This document shows, piece by piece, positions 33,594 through 45,374 of a stretch of DNA of 64,000 bases; position 1 is the stretch's first letter; each line of letters starts with the position of its first letter. The position numbers and the translations under genes are program-made. Below the pieces are notes generated by a model. It was not told the DNA's origin and ran no database searches. It worked only from the letters and a program-made list of their open reading frames with translations. The stretch comes from Linanthus parryae (lineage: Eukaryota; Streptophyta; Magnoliopsida; Ericales; Polemoniaceae). The stretch is from NCBI GenBank assembly GCA_023055425.1, contig JALGPY010000003.1, forward strand, positions 56,653,891 through 56,717,890. The letters are read 5' to 3'.

Positions 33594-35481
33594 ACCAAGT
33601 TATTAGTTCAGAATTATAATTTAATTTTTGGCGTGCCATTTTTTCTGAGAATTTGTACTTAGCAGCCATGTTAGTTTCATAAAATACGGTTTGGCTGGCT
33701 ATAGGCAAATTACACAGTCGGGCTGGCTTCTTAAAGAAGTGTTTCAGTAGGCTATGTACTTGGTGCAGTGCAACGGGATTTCAGCTAACACCATTACATG
33801 AAACTAAAGCATTAATTGTCACTCTAACACACTTAGAAAAATTAACAAATTTGGGTTCTGGATGGACAACAAATTTGTATCTTTGTGAAGACAACTACAG
33901 CTTCATCTTGTCCAAATTGAAGCTCAAGCCCAACAACATATATATGAAGCTGTCTTCTCGGTCACTGCTGTCCAAAGCTCAATGGGGTTGTCTCTTTGTG
34001 TGATTCAAAAAGAGTTGGTTGGTTGGAATCAGTTACAAAACAATATCATCCGATGATTCAAGTGAAATCCGGCATGCCCGGCGAGCATCTAATGATATTT
34101 TGATGCTCTCAATGTTACTACAATGTCGCGAACAAACACAACCAAATAATTTCATCATATCCAGTCTTAGCTGAAGCTTTCAGTCTGTAAATAGCCGTAC
34201 TATACTGGTGATTATAACAAAAGTCCGTGATTGAAGTTGATTATGTTTTCAGTTAGACAAATGTAAATTCGTGATTGAAGTTGATTATGTTTTCAGTTAG
34301 ACAAATGTTTTTATTAACATACGCAGTGTATAAAAAAGGATTAGTTACCCAAAGAGGGTAACAACATCATTACTGTTGGGGCATTGTCGCAATCCGTGTC
34401 TATTGGTCGAGTTTAATGCCCAAACACCAATAGATGGTGCGTTGACTCAGTCATCACTGATACACTATGAGAGATACACTTTGAGTGTGACAAGTCACAT
34501 TCCCTAAGTTTAACATTAACGCATCAAATAAGTACGGTTCGAGCAATGCGGGACTTTGTTATGAACGTAATTTAAAAGAAGGATATAATCGATTGATTTA
34601 GATTCGTTTTAAAAGGCCAAAAGAAGAAAATTATCCAGCAATGACGAGGAAACTACATACATGACTGCGAAAGAAAGGAATTACGGGAGGTGAAAAGGCT
34701 TGGAGCTTCCCTATGGAGAAAAGTTTTGACTGCAAGCCCTAATACACTAGAAAAATTAACGAATTTGGTTTCTTGAGGGGCAAAAATTGAGCACGCCATA
34801 ACCAGTTTTTGTATCTTTGTGAAGACAACTACACCTTCATCTCGTCCAAATTGAAGCTCAAGCCCAACAACATATATATGAAGTTGTCTTCTCGGTAACT
34901 GCTGCCCAAATCTTAATGGGAAGAGTTGGTTGGTTGGAATCGGTTAAAAACAATATCATGAGATGATTCAAGTGAAACTGGCCTGCGCGGGCAAGCATCT
35001 AGTGATATTTTGATGCTCACAAAGTTACTACCATATCACGAACAAACACAACTAAATAGTTTAATCATATCCAGTCTAAGTTGACATTTTCATTCTGTAA
35101 CTTGTCCTACCAAACTAGTGATTATACAAAAAATTGATTTATTTTCAGATAGACACAAATGTTTTATGCGGTATATAAAAAGGATTAGTTACCCAAAGAG
35201 GGTAACACCAACATTACTGTTGGGGCACTGTCACAATCTGTCTAGAGGATTCGTGTGTTTAATGCCCAAACACCAATAGGTGGTGCGTTAACTTATTCGA
35301 CAGTGATACACTACCAGAGATACACTTTTTTGAGTGTGACAATTGACAAACCCTAAGTTTAACAACAACGCATCAAATTTGTATTTGTTCTTTTCAGTTC
35401 AATAAATCTGGTATATGAGCCTCTTGGCTTACACAATACTAAATTTTTTTTTTCAAGGGAGGGTCACTACAGTAGATTGTA

Positions 35482-35565
<84 letters not shown>

Positions 35566-36254
35566 ACTTGACTCTTGCTGTTCCTTAGCGTTTTCTATCA
35601 ATTTCTTTGATCAACAAAACAAAAACAAATGCTAAAATTTAGTTTCTTTTATATTTTTCCAGAAGTGAACAAAGAATCCAATTTTGCTGTAGAGTAAATG
35701 ATGTGGCGTTGCTCTAACCATACAGTACAAAACACATATTAAAGAAAAGGAATGAGCGGCAGACAAAAGAAAGTTGATATCCTGGATATCCCGACATGTC
35801 ATGTGATGTATTGATTAGAATACCGTGTCAAACTCGCTCTTGGAGCAAACAATAATTACCCTCTCAATTGGCCACCAAAAGCTAATATAAAGCTAATTAG
35901 TTGTTCTTTTATATCCTTTTTCAACATCTTTATCTTGACGGATTTCTTATCTGGAAGCCAGGCAGCCTTCTTTCTTGGTTTTCTTATTCTCATGAGAGTA
36001 CCCCTGCAACAAAAGAGTCCTCTCTGGTCTCTAGCTTTGCTTGAGGCAAATTGTTTTTGAGTCAGAGCAATCATCCTGTTTCAACCCACGCTTGTTGATT
36101 ATTTAGTAGAGAATGTTAGGACGGCGGAGGCGCAATTAGCTCTTCTTTTATAGAATCTAGACTTGTTGCTTATTCTGAAATCCTTCTAGGATCCCAGCTT
36201 CTTAGTACTTTATAACAGAGTGGGGGATCCAGTGGAACTCTGGCACCAAACACA
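33594..36254 (+). repeat. Array spacer 3 (reference unit)
   Basis: Segment A about 33834-34525 and segment B about 34748-35385 are alignable throughout and differ by many substitutions and small indels. Both carry a long stem (33887-33957 in A) and the hairpin GTTACCC-AAAGA-GGGTAAC (34344-34362 in A, 35188-35206 in B). Only A carries TCTATTGGT/ACCAATAGA (34399-34434). An (ATT)n run follows at 35482-35565 and the 72-codon minus-strand frame at 36074-35856. Confidence 0.88.
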
Positions 36255-36402
36255 CTCAAATATTGCTTTTGCCTCCCACATCGAGCAATTGGCGACACTA
36301 TGAAAAAACTCAAATATTGCTTTTGCCTCCCACATCGAGCAATTGGCGACACTATGAAAAAGAGACGAGTACATAAATAAAAAGTATTATGCACTGGACA
36401 AC
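36255..36402 (+). promoter_or_regulatory. snRNA promoter, copy 4
   Basis: USE at 36274-36283 and 36328-36337; TATA-like ATAAATA at 36373-36379. The initiator side reads AAGTATTATGCACTGG, with one G-to-A change from the other copies. Confidence 0.88.
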
Positions 36403-36550
36403 ATACTTACCTGGACGGGGTCAATGGGTATCCAAGAAAACCCATGGCCTAGGTTGGTGAACTCCATTGCACATAGGAGTGGTACCGGTCTAAGACGTGG
36501 AGTCTACGTCATAATTTGTGGCTGAGGGGGCATGCGTCCGCGTGGCCCCT
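36403..36550 (+). ncRNA. U1 snRNA-like gene, copy 4
   Basis: 148 nt, 5' end, stem-loops I to III and Sm site as in copy 2. Two substitutions fall in the terminal stem (GGGGGCATGCG and CGCGTGGCCCC), one on each arm. Confidence 0.9.
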
Positions 36551-38438
36551 ACCAAGTTATTAGTTCAGAATTATAATTTAATTTTTGGCGTGCCATTTTT
36601 TCTGAGAATTTGTAGTTAGCAGCCATGTTAGTTTCATAAAATACGGTTTGGCTGGCTATTGGCAAATTACACAGTCGGGCTGGCTTCTTAAAGAAGTGTT
36701 TCAGTAGGCTATGTACTTGGTGCAGTGCAACGGGATTTCAGCTAACACCATTACATGAAACTAAAGGATTAATTGTCACTCTAACACACTTAGAAAAATT
36801 AACAAATTTGGGTTCTGGATGGACAACAAATTTGTATCTTTGTGAAGACAACTACAGCTTCATCTTGTCCAAATTGAAGCTCAAGCCCAACAACATATAT
36901 ATGAAGCTGTCTTCTCGGTCACTGCTGTCCAAAGCTCAATGGGGTTGTCTCTTTGTGTGATTCAAAAAGAGTTGGTTGGTTGGAATCAGTTACAAAACAA
37001 TATCATCCGATGATTCAAGTGAAATCCGGCCTGCCCGGCGAGCATCTAATGATATTTTGATGCTCTCAATGTTACTACAATGTCGCGAACAAACACAACC
37101 AAATAATTTCATCATATCCAGTCTTAGCTGAAGCTTTCAGTCTGTAAATTGCCGTACTATACTGGTGATTATAACAAAAGTCCGTGATTGAAGTTGATTA
37201 TGTTTTCAGTTAGACAAATGTAAGTCCGTGATTGAAAATGATTATGTTTTCAGTTAGACAAATGTTTTTATTAACATACGCAGTGTATAAAAAAGGATTA
37301 GTTACCCAAAGAGGGTAACAACATCATTACTGTTGGGGCATTGTCGCAATCTGTGTGTATTGGTCGAGTTTAATGCCCAAACACCAATAGATGGTGCGTT
37401 GACTCAGTCATCACTGATACACTATGAGAGATACACTTTGAGTGTGACAAGTCACATTCCCTAAGTTTAACATTAACGCATCAAATAAGTACGGTTCGAG
37501 CAATGCGGGACTTTGTTATGAACGTAATTTAAAAGAAGGATATAATCGATTGATTTAGATTCGATTTAAAAGGCCAAAAGAAGAAAATTATCCAGCAATG
37601 ACGAGGAAACTACATACATGACTGCGAAAGAAAGGAATTACGGGAGGTGAAAAGGCTTGGAGCTTCCCTATGGAGAAAAGTTTTGACTGCAAGCCCTAAT
37701 ACACTAGAAAAATTAACGAATTTGGTTTCTTGAGGGGCAAAAATTGAGCACGCCATAACCAGTTTTTGTATCTTTGTGAAGACAACTACACCTTCATCTC
37801 GTCCAAATTGAAGCTCAAGCCCAACAACATATATATGAAGCTGTCTTCTCGGTAACTGCTGCCCAAATCTTAATGGGAAGAGTTGGTTGGTTGGAATCGG
37901 TTAAAAACAATATCATGAGATGATTCAAGTGAAACTGGCCTGCGCGGGCAAGCATCTAGTGATATTTTGATGCTCACAAAGTTACTACCATATCACGAAC
38001 AAACACAACTAAATAGTTTAATCATATCCAGTCTAAGTTGACATTTTCATTCTGTAACTTGTCCTACCAAACTAGTGATTATACAAAAAATTGATTTATT
38101 TTCAGATAGACACAAATGTTTTATGCGGTATATAAAAAGGATTAGTTACCCAAAGAGGGTAACACCAACATTACTGTTGGGGCACTGTCACAATCTGTCT
38201 AGAGGATTCGTGTGTTTAATGCCCAAACACCAATAGGTGGTGCGTTAACTTATTCGACAGTGATACACTACCAGAGATACACTTTTTTGAGTGTGACAAT
38301 TGACAAACCCTAAGTTTAACAACAACGCATCAAATTTGTATTTGTTCTTTTCAGTTCAATAAATCTGGTATATGAGTCTCTTGGCTTACACAATACTAAA
38401 TTTTGTTTTTCAAGGGAGGGTCACTACAGTAGATTGTA

Positions 38439-38495
<57 letters not shown>

Positions 38496-39196
38496 CATTT
38501 TTATTCAACTTGACTCTTGCTGTTCCTTAGCGTTTTCTATCAATTTCTTTGATCAACAAAACAAACACAAATGCTAAAATTTAGTTTCTTTTATATTTTT
38601 CCAGAAGTGAACAAAGAATCCAATTTTGCTGTAGAGTAAATGATGTGGCGTTGCTCTAACCATACAGCACAAAACACATATTAAAGAAAAGGAATGAGCG
38701 GCAGACAAAAGAAAGTTGATATCCTGGATATCCCGACATGTCATGTGATGTATTGATTAGAATACCGTGTCAAACTCGCTCTTGGAGCAAACAATAATTA
38801 CCCTCTCAATTGGCCACCAAAAGCTAATATAAAGCTAATTAGTTGTTCTTTTATATCCTTTTTCAACATCTTTATCTTGACGGATTTCTTATCTGGAAGC
38901 CAGGCAGCCTTCTTTCTTGGTTTTCTTATTCTCATGAGAGTACCCCTGCAACAAGAGAGTCCTCTCTGGTCTCTAGCTTTGCTTGAGGCAAATTGTTTTT
39001 GAGTCGGAGCAATCATCCTGTTTCAACTCACGCTTGTTGATTATTTAGTAGAGAATGTTAGGACGGCGGAGGCGCAATTAGCTCTTCTTGTATAGAATCT
39101 AGACTTGTTGCTTATTCTGAAATCCTTCTAGGATCCCAGCTTCTTAGTACTTTATAACAGAGTGGGGGATCCAGTGGAACTCTGGCACCAAACACA
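36551..39196 (+). repeat. Array spacer 4
   Basis: Segment A about 36792-37480, segment B about 37706-38340, a shorter (ATT)n run at 38440-38494 and the 72-codon minus-strand frame at 39016-38798, with one residue change. Otherwise it follows spacer 3. Confidence 0.88.
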
Positions 39197-39344
39197 CTCA
39201 AATATTGCTTTTGCCTCCCACATCGAGCAATTGGCGACACTATGAAAAAACTCAAATATTGCTTTTGCCTCCCACATCGAGCAATTGGCGACACTATGAA
39301 AAAGAGACGAGTACATAAATAAAAAGTATTGTGCACTGGACAAC
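39197..39344 (+). promoter_or_regulatory. snRNA promoter, copy 5
   Basis: USE at 39216-39225 and 39270-39279; TATA-like ATAAATA at 39315-39321, 30 bp before U1. Confidence 0.88.
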
Positions 39345-39488
39345 ATACTTACGTGGACGGGGTCAATGGGTATCCAAGAAAACCCATGGCCTAGGGTGGT
39401 GAACTCCATTGCACATAGGAGTGGTACCGGTCTAAGACGTGGAGTTTACGTCATAATTTGTGGCTGAGGGGGCCTACGTGCGGCCCCT
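39345..39488 (+). ncRNA. U1 snRNA-like gene, copy 5, altered 5' end and shortened last stem
   Basis: 144 nt. The 5' end reads ATACTTACGTGG: nucleotide 9 is G instead of C. In U1 that base pairs with the last exon base (-1) of a 5' splice site, so this copy would prefer C rather than G there. The terminal stem-loop is shortened by four bases (CCTACGTGCGGCCCC), and stem-loop III has the GTTT form. It is the most altered copy, and could be decaying or a variant. Downstream sequence is also shorter than in its neighbours, lacking the TTAGCAGCCATGTTAG stretch. Confidence 0.88.
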
Positions 39489-41356
39489 ACCAAGTTATTA
39501 GTTTAGAATTATAATTTAATTTTTGGCGTGCCATTTTTTCTGAGAATTTGTAGTATGAAACACGGTTTGGCTGGCTATTGGCAAATTACACAGTCGGGCT
39601 GGCTTCTTAAAGAAGTGTTTCAGTAGGCTATGTACTTGGTGCAGTGCAACGGGATTTCAGCTAACACCATTACATGAAACTAAAGCATTAATTGTCACTC
39701 TAACACACTTAGAAAAATTAACAAATTTGGGTTCTGGATGGACAACAAATTTGTATCTTTGTGAAGACAACTACAGCTTCATCTTGTCCAAATTGAAGCT
39801 CAAGCCCAACAACATATATATGAAGCTGTCTTCTCGGTCACTGCTGTCCAAAGCTCAATGGGGTTGTCTCTTTGTGTGATTCAAAAAGAGTTGGTTGGTT
39901 GGAATCAGTTACAAAACAATATCATCCGATGATTCAAGTGAAATCCGGCCTGCCCGGCGAGCATCTAATGATATTTTGATGCTCTCAATGTTACTACAAT
40001 GTCGCGAACAAACACAACCAAATAATTTCATCATATCCAGTCTTAGCTGAAGCTTTCAGTCTGTAAATTGCCGTACTATACTGGTGATTATAACAAAAGT
40101 CCGTGATTGAAGTTGATTATGTTTTCAGTTAGACAAATGTAAATTCGTGATTGAAGTTGATTATGTTTTCAGTTAGACAAATGTTTTTATTAACATACGC
40201 AGTGTATAAAAAAGGATTAGTTACCCAAAGAGGGTAACAACATCATTACTGTTGGGGCATTGTCGCAATCTGTGTCTATTGGTCGAGTTTAATGCCCAAA
40301 CACCAATAGATGGTGCGTTGATTCAGTCATCACTGATACACTATGAGAGATACACTTTGAGTGTGACAAGTCACATTCCCTAAGTTTAACATTAACGCAT
40401 CAAATAAGTACGGTTCGAGCAATGCGGGACTTTGTTATGAACGTAATTTAAAAGAAGGATATAATCGATTGATTTAGATTCGATTTAAAAGGCCTAAAGA
40501 AGAAAATTATCCAGCAATGACGAGGAAACTACATACATGACTGCGAAAGAAAGGAATTACGGGAGGTGAAAAGGCTTGGAGCTTCCCTATGGAGAAAAGT
40601 TTTGACTGCAAGCCCTAATACACTAGAAAAATTAACGAATTTGGTTTCTTGAGGGGCAAAAATTGAGCACGCCATAACCAGTTTTTGTATCTTTGTGAAG
40701 ACAACTACACCTTCATCTCGTCCAAATTGAAGCTCAAGCCCAACAACATATATATGAAGCTGTCTTCTCGGTAACTGCTGCCCAAATCTTAATGGGAAGA
40801 GTTGGTTGGTTGGAATCGGTTAAAAACAATATCATGAGATGATTAAAGTGAAACTGGCCTGCGCGGGCAAGCATCTAGTGATATTTTGATGCTCACAAAG
40901 TTACTACCATATCACGAACAAACACAACTAAATAGTTTAATCATATCCAGTCTAAGTTGACATTTTCATTCTGTAACTTGTCCTACCAAACTAGTGATTA
41001 TACAAAAAATTGATTTATTTTCAGATAGACACAAATGTTTTATGTGGTATATAAAAAGGATTAGTTACCCAAAGAGGGTAACACCAACATTACTGTTGGG
41101 GCACTGTCACAATCTGTCTAGAGGATTCGTGTGTTTAATGCCCAAACACCAATAGGTGGTGCGTTAACTTATTCGACAGTGATACACTACCAGAGATACA
41201 CTTTTTTAAGTGTGACAATTGACAAACCCTAAGTTTAACAACAACGCATCAAATTTGTATTTGTTCTTTTCAGTTCAATAAATCTGGTATATGAGCCTCT
41301 TGGCTTACGCAATACTAAATTATTTTTTTCAAGGGAGGGTTTCACTACAGTAGATT

Positions 41357-41435
<79 letters not shown>

Positions 41436-42145
41436 CATCATCATCATTTTTATTCAACTTGACTCTTGCTGTTCCTTAGCGTTTTCTATCAATTTCTTTG
41501 ATCAACAAAACAAAAACAAATGCTAAAATTTAGTTTCTTTTATATTTTTCCAGAAGTGAACAAAGAATCCAATTTTGCTGTAGAGTAAATGATGTGGCGT
41601 TGCTCTAACCATACAGCACAAAACACATATTAAAGAAAAAGAATGAGTGGCAAACAAAAGAAAGTTGATATCCTGGATATCCCGACATGTCATGTGATGT
41701 ATTGATTAGAATACCGTGTCAAACTTGCTCTTGGAGCAAACAATAATTACCCTCTCAATTGGCCACCAAAAGCTAATATAAAGCTAATTAGTTGTTCTTT
41801 TATATCCTTTTTCAACATCTTTATCTTGACGGATTTCTTATCTGGAAGCCAGGCAGCCTTCTTTCTTGGTTTTCTTATTCTCATGAGAGTACCCCTGCAA
41901 CAAGAGAGTCCTCTCTGGTCTCTAGCTTTGCTTGAGGCAAATTGTTTTTGAGTCGGAGCAATCATCCTGTTTCAACCCACGCTTGTTGATTATTTAGTAG
42001 AGAATGTTAGGACGGCGGAGGCGCAATTAGCTCTTCTTGTATAGAATCTAGACTTGTTGCTTATTCTGAAATCCTTCTAGGATCCCAGCTTCTTAGTACT
42101 TTATAACAGAGTGGGGGATCCAGTGGAACTCTGGCACCAAACACA
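39489..42145 (+). repeat. Array spacer 5
   Basis: Segment A about 39710-40400, segment B about 40622-41260, an (ATT)n run at 41359-41435 and the 72-codon minus-strand frame at 41965-41747. A small deletion lies at about 39553, just after the U1 gene. Confidence 0.88.
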
Positions 42146-42293
42146 CTCAAATATTGCTTTTGCCTCCCACATCGAGCAATTGGCGACACTATGAAAAAAC
42201 TCAAATATTGCTTTTGCCTCCCACATCGAGCAATTGGCGACACTATGAAAAAGAGACGAGTACATAAATAAAAAGTATTGTGCACTGGACAAC
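42146..42293 (+). promoter_or_regulatory. snRNA promoter, copy 6
   Basis: USE at 42165-42174 and 42219-42228; TATA-like ATAAATA at 42264-42270. Confidence 0.88.
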
Positions 42294-42441
42294 ATACTTA
42301 CCTGGACGGGGTCAATGGGTATCCAAGAAAACCCATGGCCTAGGGTGGTGAACTCCATTGCACATAGGAGTGGTACCGGTCTAAGACGTGGAGTTTACGT
42401 CATAATTTGTGGCTGAGGGGGCCTACGTCCGCGCGGCCCCT
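42294..42441 (+). ncRNA. U1 snRNA-like gene, copy 6
   Basis: 148 nt, intact ATACTTACCTGG. It shares CTAGGGTGG and GTTTACG with copy 5, and GCCTACG in the terminal stem, so copies 5 and 6 are the closest pair. This copy retains the normal 5' end and full terminal stem length. Confidence 0.9.
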
Positions 42442-44328
42442 ACCAAGTTATTAGTTTAGAATTATAATTTAATTTTTGGCGTGCCATTTTTTCTGAGAAT
42501 TTGTAGTTAGCAGCCATGTTAGTTTCATAAAATACGGTTTGGCTGGCTATTGGCAAATTACACAGTCGGGCTGGCTTCTTAAAGAAGTGTTTCAGTAGGC
42601 TATGTACTTGGTGCAGTGCAACGGGATTTCAGCTAACACCATTACATGAAACTAAAGCATTAATTGTCACTCTAACACACTTAGAAAAATTAACAAATTT
42701 GGGTTCTGGATGGACAACAAATTTGTATCTTTGTGAAGACAACTACAGCTTCATCTTGTCCAAATTGAAGCTCAAGCCCAACAACATATATATGAAGCTG
42801 TCTTCTCGGTCACTGCTGTCCAAAGCTCAATGGGGTTGTCTCTTTGTGTGATTCAAAAAGAGTTGGTTGGTTGGAATCAGTTACAAAACAATATCATCCG
42901 ATGATTCAAGTGAAATCCGGCCTGCCCGGCGAGCATCTAATGATATTTTGATGCTCTCAATGTTACTACAATGTCGCGAACAAACACAACCAAATAATTT
43001 CATCATATCCAGTCTTAGCTGAAGCTTTCAGTCTGTAAATTGCCGTACTATACTGGTGATTATAACAAAAGTCCGTGATTGAAGTTGATTATGTTTTCAG
43101 TTAGACAAATGTAAATTCGTGATTGAAGTTGATTATGTTTTCAGTTAGACAAATGTTTTTATTAACATACGCAGTGTATAAAAAAGGATTAGTTACCCAA
43201 AGAGGGTAACAACATCATTACTGTTGGGGCATTGTCGCAATCTGTGTCTATTGGTCGAGTTTAATGCCCAAACACCAATAGATGGTGCGTTGATTCAGTC
43301 ATCACTGATACACTATGAGAGATACACTTTGAGTGTGACAAGTCACATTCCCTAAGTTTAACATTAACGCATCAAATAAGTACGGTTCGAGCAATGCGGG
43401 ACTTTGTTATGAACGTAATTTAAAAGAAGGATATAATCGATTGATTTAGATTCGATTTAAAAGGCCTAAAGAAGAAAATTATCCAGCAATGACGAGGAAA
43501 CTACATACATGACTGCGAAAGAAAGGAATTACGGGAGGTGAAAAGGCTTGGAGCTTCCCTATGGAGAAAAGTTTTGACTGCAAGCCCTAATACACTAGAA
43601 AAATTAACGAATTTGGTTTCTTGAGGGGCAAAAATTGAGCACGCCATAACCAGTTTTTGTATCTTTGTGAAGACAACTACACCTTCATCTCGTCCAAATT
43701 GAAGCTCAAGCCCAACAACATATATATGAAGCTGTCTTCTCGGTAACTGCTGCCCAAATCTTAATGGGAAGAGTTGGTTGGTTGGAATCGGTTAAAAACA
43801 ATATCATGAGATGATTAAAGTGAAACTGGCCTGCGCGGGCAAGCATCTAGTGATATTTTGATGCTCACAAAGTTACTACCGTATCACGAACAAACACAAC
43901 TAAATAGTTTAATCATATCCAGTCTAAGTTGACATTTTCATTCTGTAACTTGTCCTACCAAACTAGTGATTATACAAAAAATTGATTTATTTTCAGATAG
44001 ACACAAATGTTTTATGTGGTATATAAAAAGGATTAGTTACCCAAAGAGGGTAACACCAACATTACTGTTGGGGCACTGTCACAATCTGTCTAGAGGATTC
44101 GTGTGTTTAATGCCCAAACACCAATAGGTGGTGCGTTAACTTATTCGACAGTGATACACTACCAGAGATACACTTTTTTAAGTGTGACAATTGACAAACC
44201 CTAAGTTTAACAACAACGCATCAAATTTGTATTTGTTCTTTTCAGTTCAATAAATCTGGTATATGAGCCTCTTGGCTTACGCAATACTAAATTATTTTTT
44301 TCAAGGGAGGGTTTCACTACAGTAGATT

Positions 44329-44368
<40 letters not shown>

Positions 44369-45078
44369 CATCATCATCATTTTTATTCAACTTGACTCTT
44401 GCTGTTCCTTAGCGTTTTCTATCAATTTCTTTGATCAACAAAACAAAAACAAATGCTAAAATTTAGTTTCTTTTATATTTTTCCAGAAGTGAACAAAGAA
44501 TCCAATTTTGCTGTAGAGTAAATGATGTGGCGTTGCTCTAACCATACAGCACAAAACACATATTAAAGAAAAAGAATGAGCGGCAGACATAAGAAAGTTG
44601 ATATTCTGGATATCCCGACATGTCATGTGATGTATTGATTAGAATACCGTGTCAAACTTGCTCTTGGAGCAAACAATAATTACCCTCTCAATTGGCCACC
44701 AAAAGCTAATATAAAGCTAATTAGTTGTTCTTTTATATCCTTTTTCAACATCTTTATCTTGACGGATTTCTTATCTGGAAGCCAGGCAGCCTTCTTTCTT
44801 GGTTTTCTTATTCTCATGAGAGTACCCCTGCAACAAAAGAGTCCTCTCTGGTCTCTAGCTTTGCTTGAGGCAAATTGTTTTTGAGTCGGAGCAATCATCC
44901 TGTTTCAACCCACGCTTGTTGATTATTTAGTAGAGAATGTTAGGACGGCGGAGGCGCAATTAGCTCTTCTTGTATAGAATCTAGACTTGTTGCTTATTCT
45001 GAAATCCTTCTAGGATCCCAGCTTCTTAGTACTTTATAACAGAGTGGGGGATCCAGTGGAACTCTGGCACCAAACACA
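42442..45078 (+). repeat. Array spacer 6
   Basis: Segments A (about 42660-43360) and B (about 43570-44225) nearly match spacer 5 base for base. The (ATT)n run is the shortest of the complete units (44328-44368). The 72-codon minus-strand frame is at 44898-44680. Confidence 0.88.
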
Positions 45079-45226
45079 CTCAAATATTGCTTTTACCTCC
45101 CACATCGAGCAATTGGCGACACTATGAAAAAACTCAAATATTGCTTTTGCCTCCCACATCGAGCAATTGGCGACACTATGAAAAAGAGACGAGTACATAA
45201 AATTAAAGTATTGTGCACTGGACAGC
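45079..45226 (+). promoter_or_regulatory. snRNA promoter, copy 7, altered TATA-like box
   Basis: USE at 45098-45107 and 45152-45161 are intact. The TATA-like box reads ATAAAATTAAAG (45197-45208) instead of ATAAATAAAAAG, and the start region has GACAGCATACTT. This copy may be transcribed less well. Confidence 0.82.
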
Positions 45227-45374
45227 ATACTTACCTGGACGGGGTCAATGGGTATCCAAGAAAACCCATGGCCTAGGTTGGTGAACTCCATTGCACATAG
45301 GAGTGGTACCGGTCTAAGACGTGGAGTCTACGTCATAATTTGTGGCTGAGGGGGCCCGCGTCCGCGCGGCCCCT
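45227..45374 (+). ncRNA. U1 snRNA-like gene, copy 7
   Basis: 148 nt, intact ATACTTACCTGG, stem-loops I to III and Sm site. The terminal stem reads GGGGGCCCGCG, with one T-to-C change. The RNA is normal for the family, but its promoter is the only one with a changed TATA-like box. Confidence 0.9.

Noticed and set aside
34344..34434. Helitron 3' end in the array spacer
   Set aside because: The hairpin is present but no CTRR end follows it, and there is no Rep/helicase sequence in the unit.
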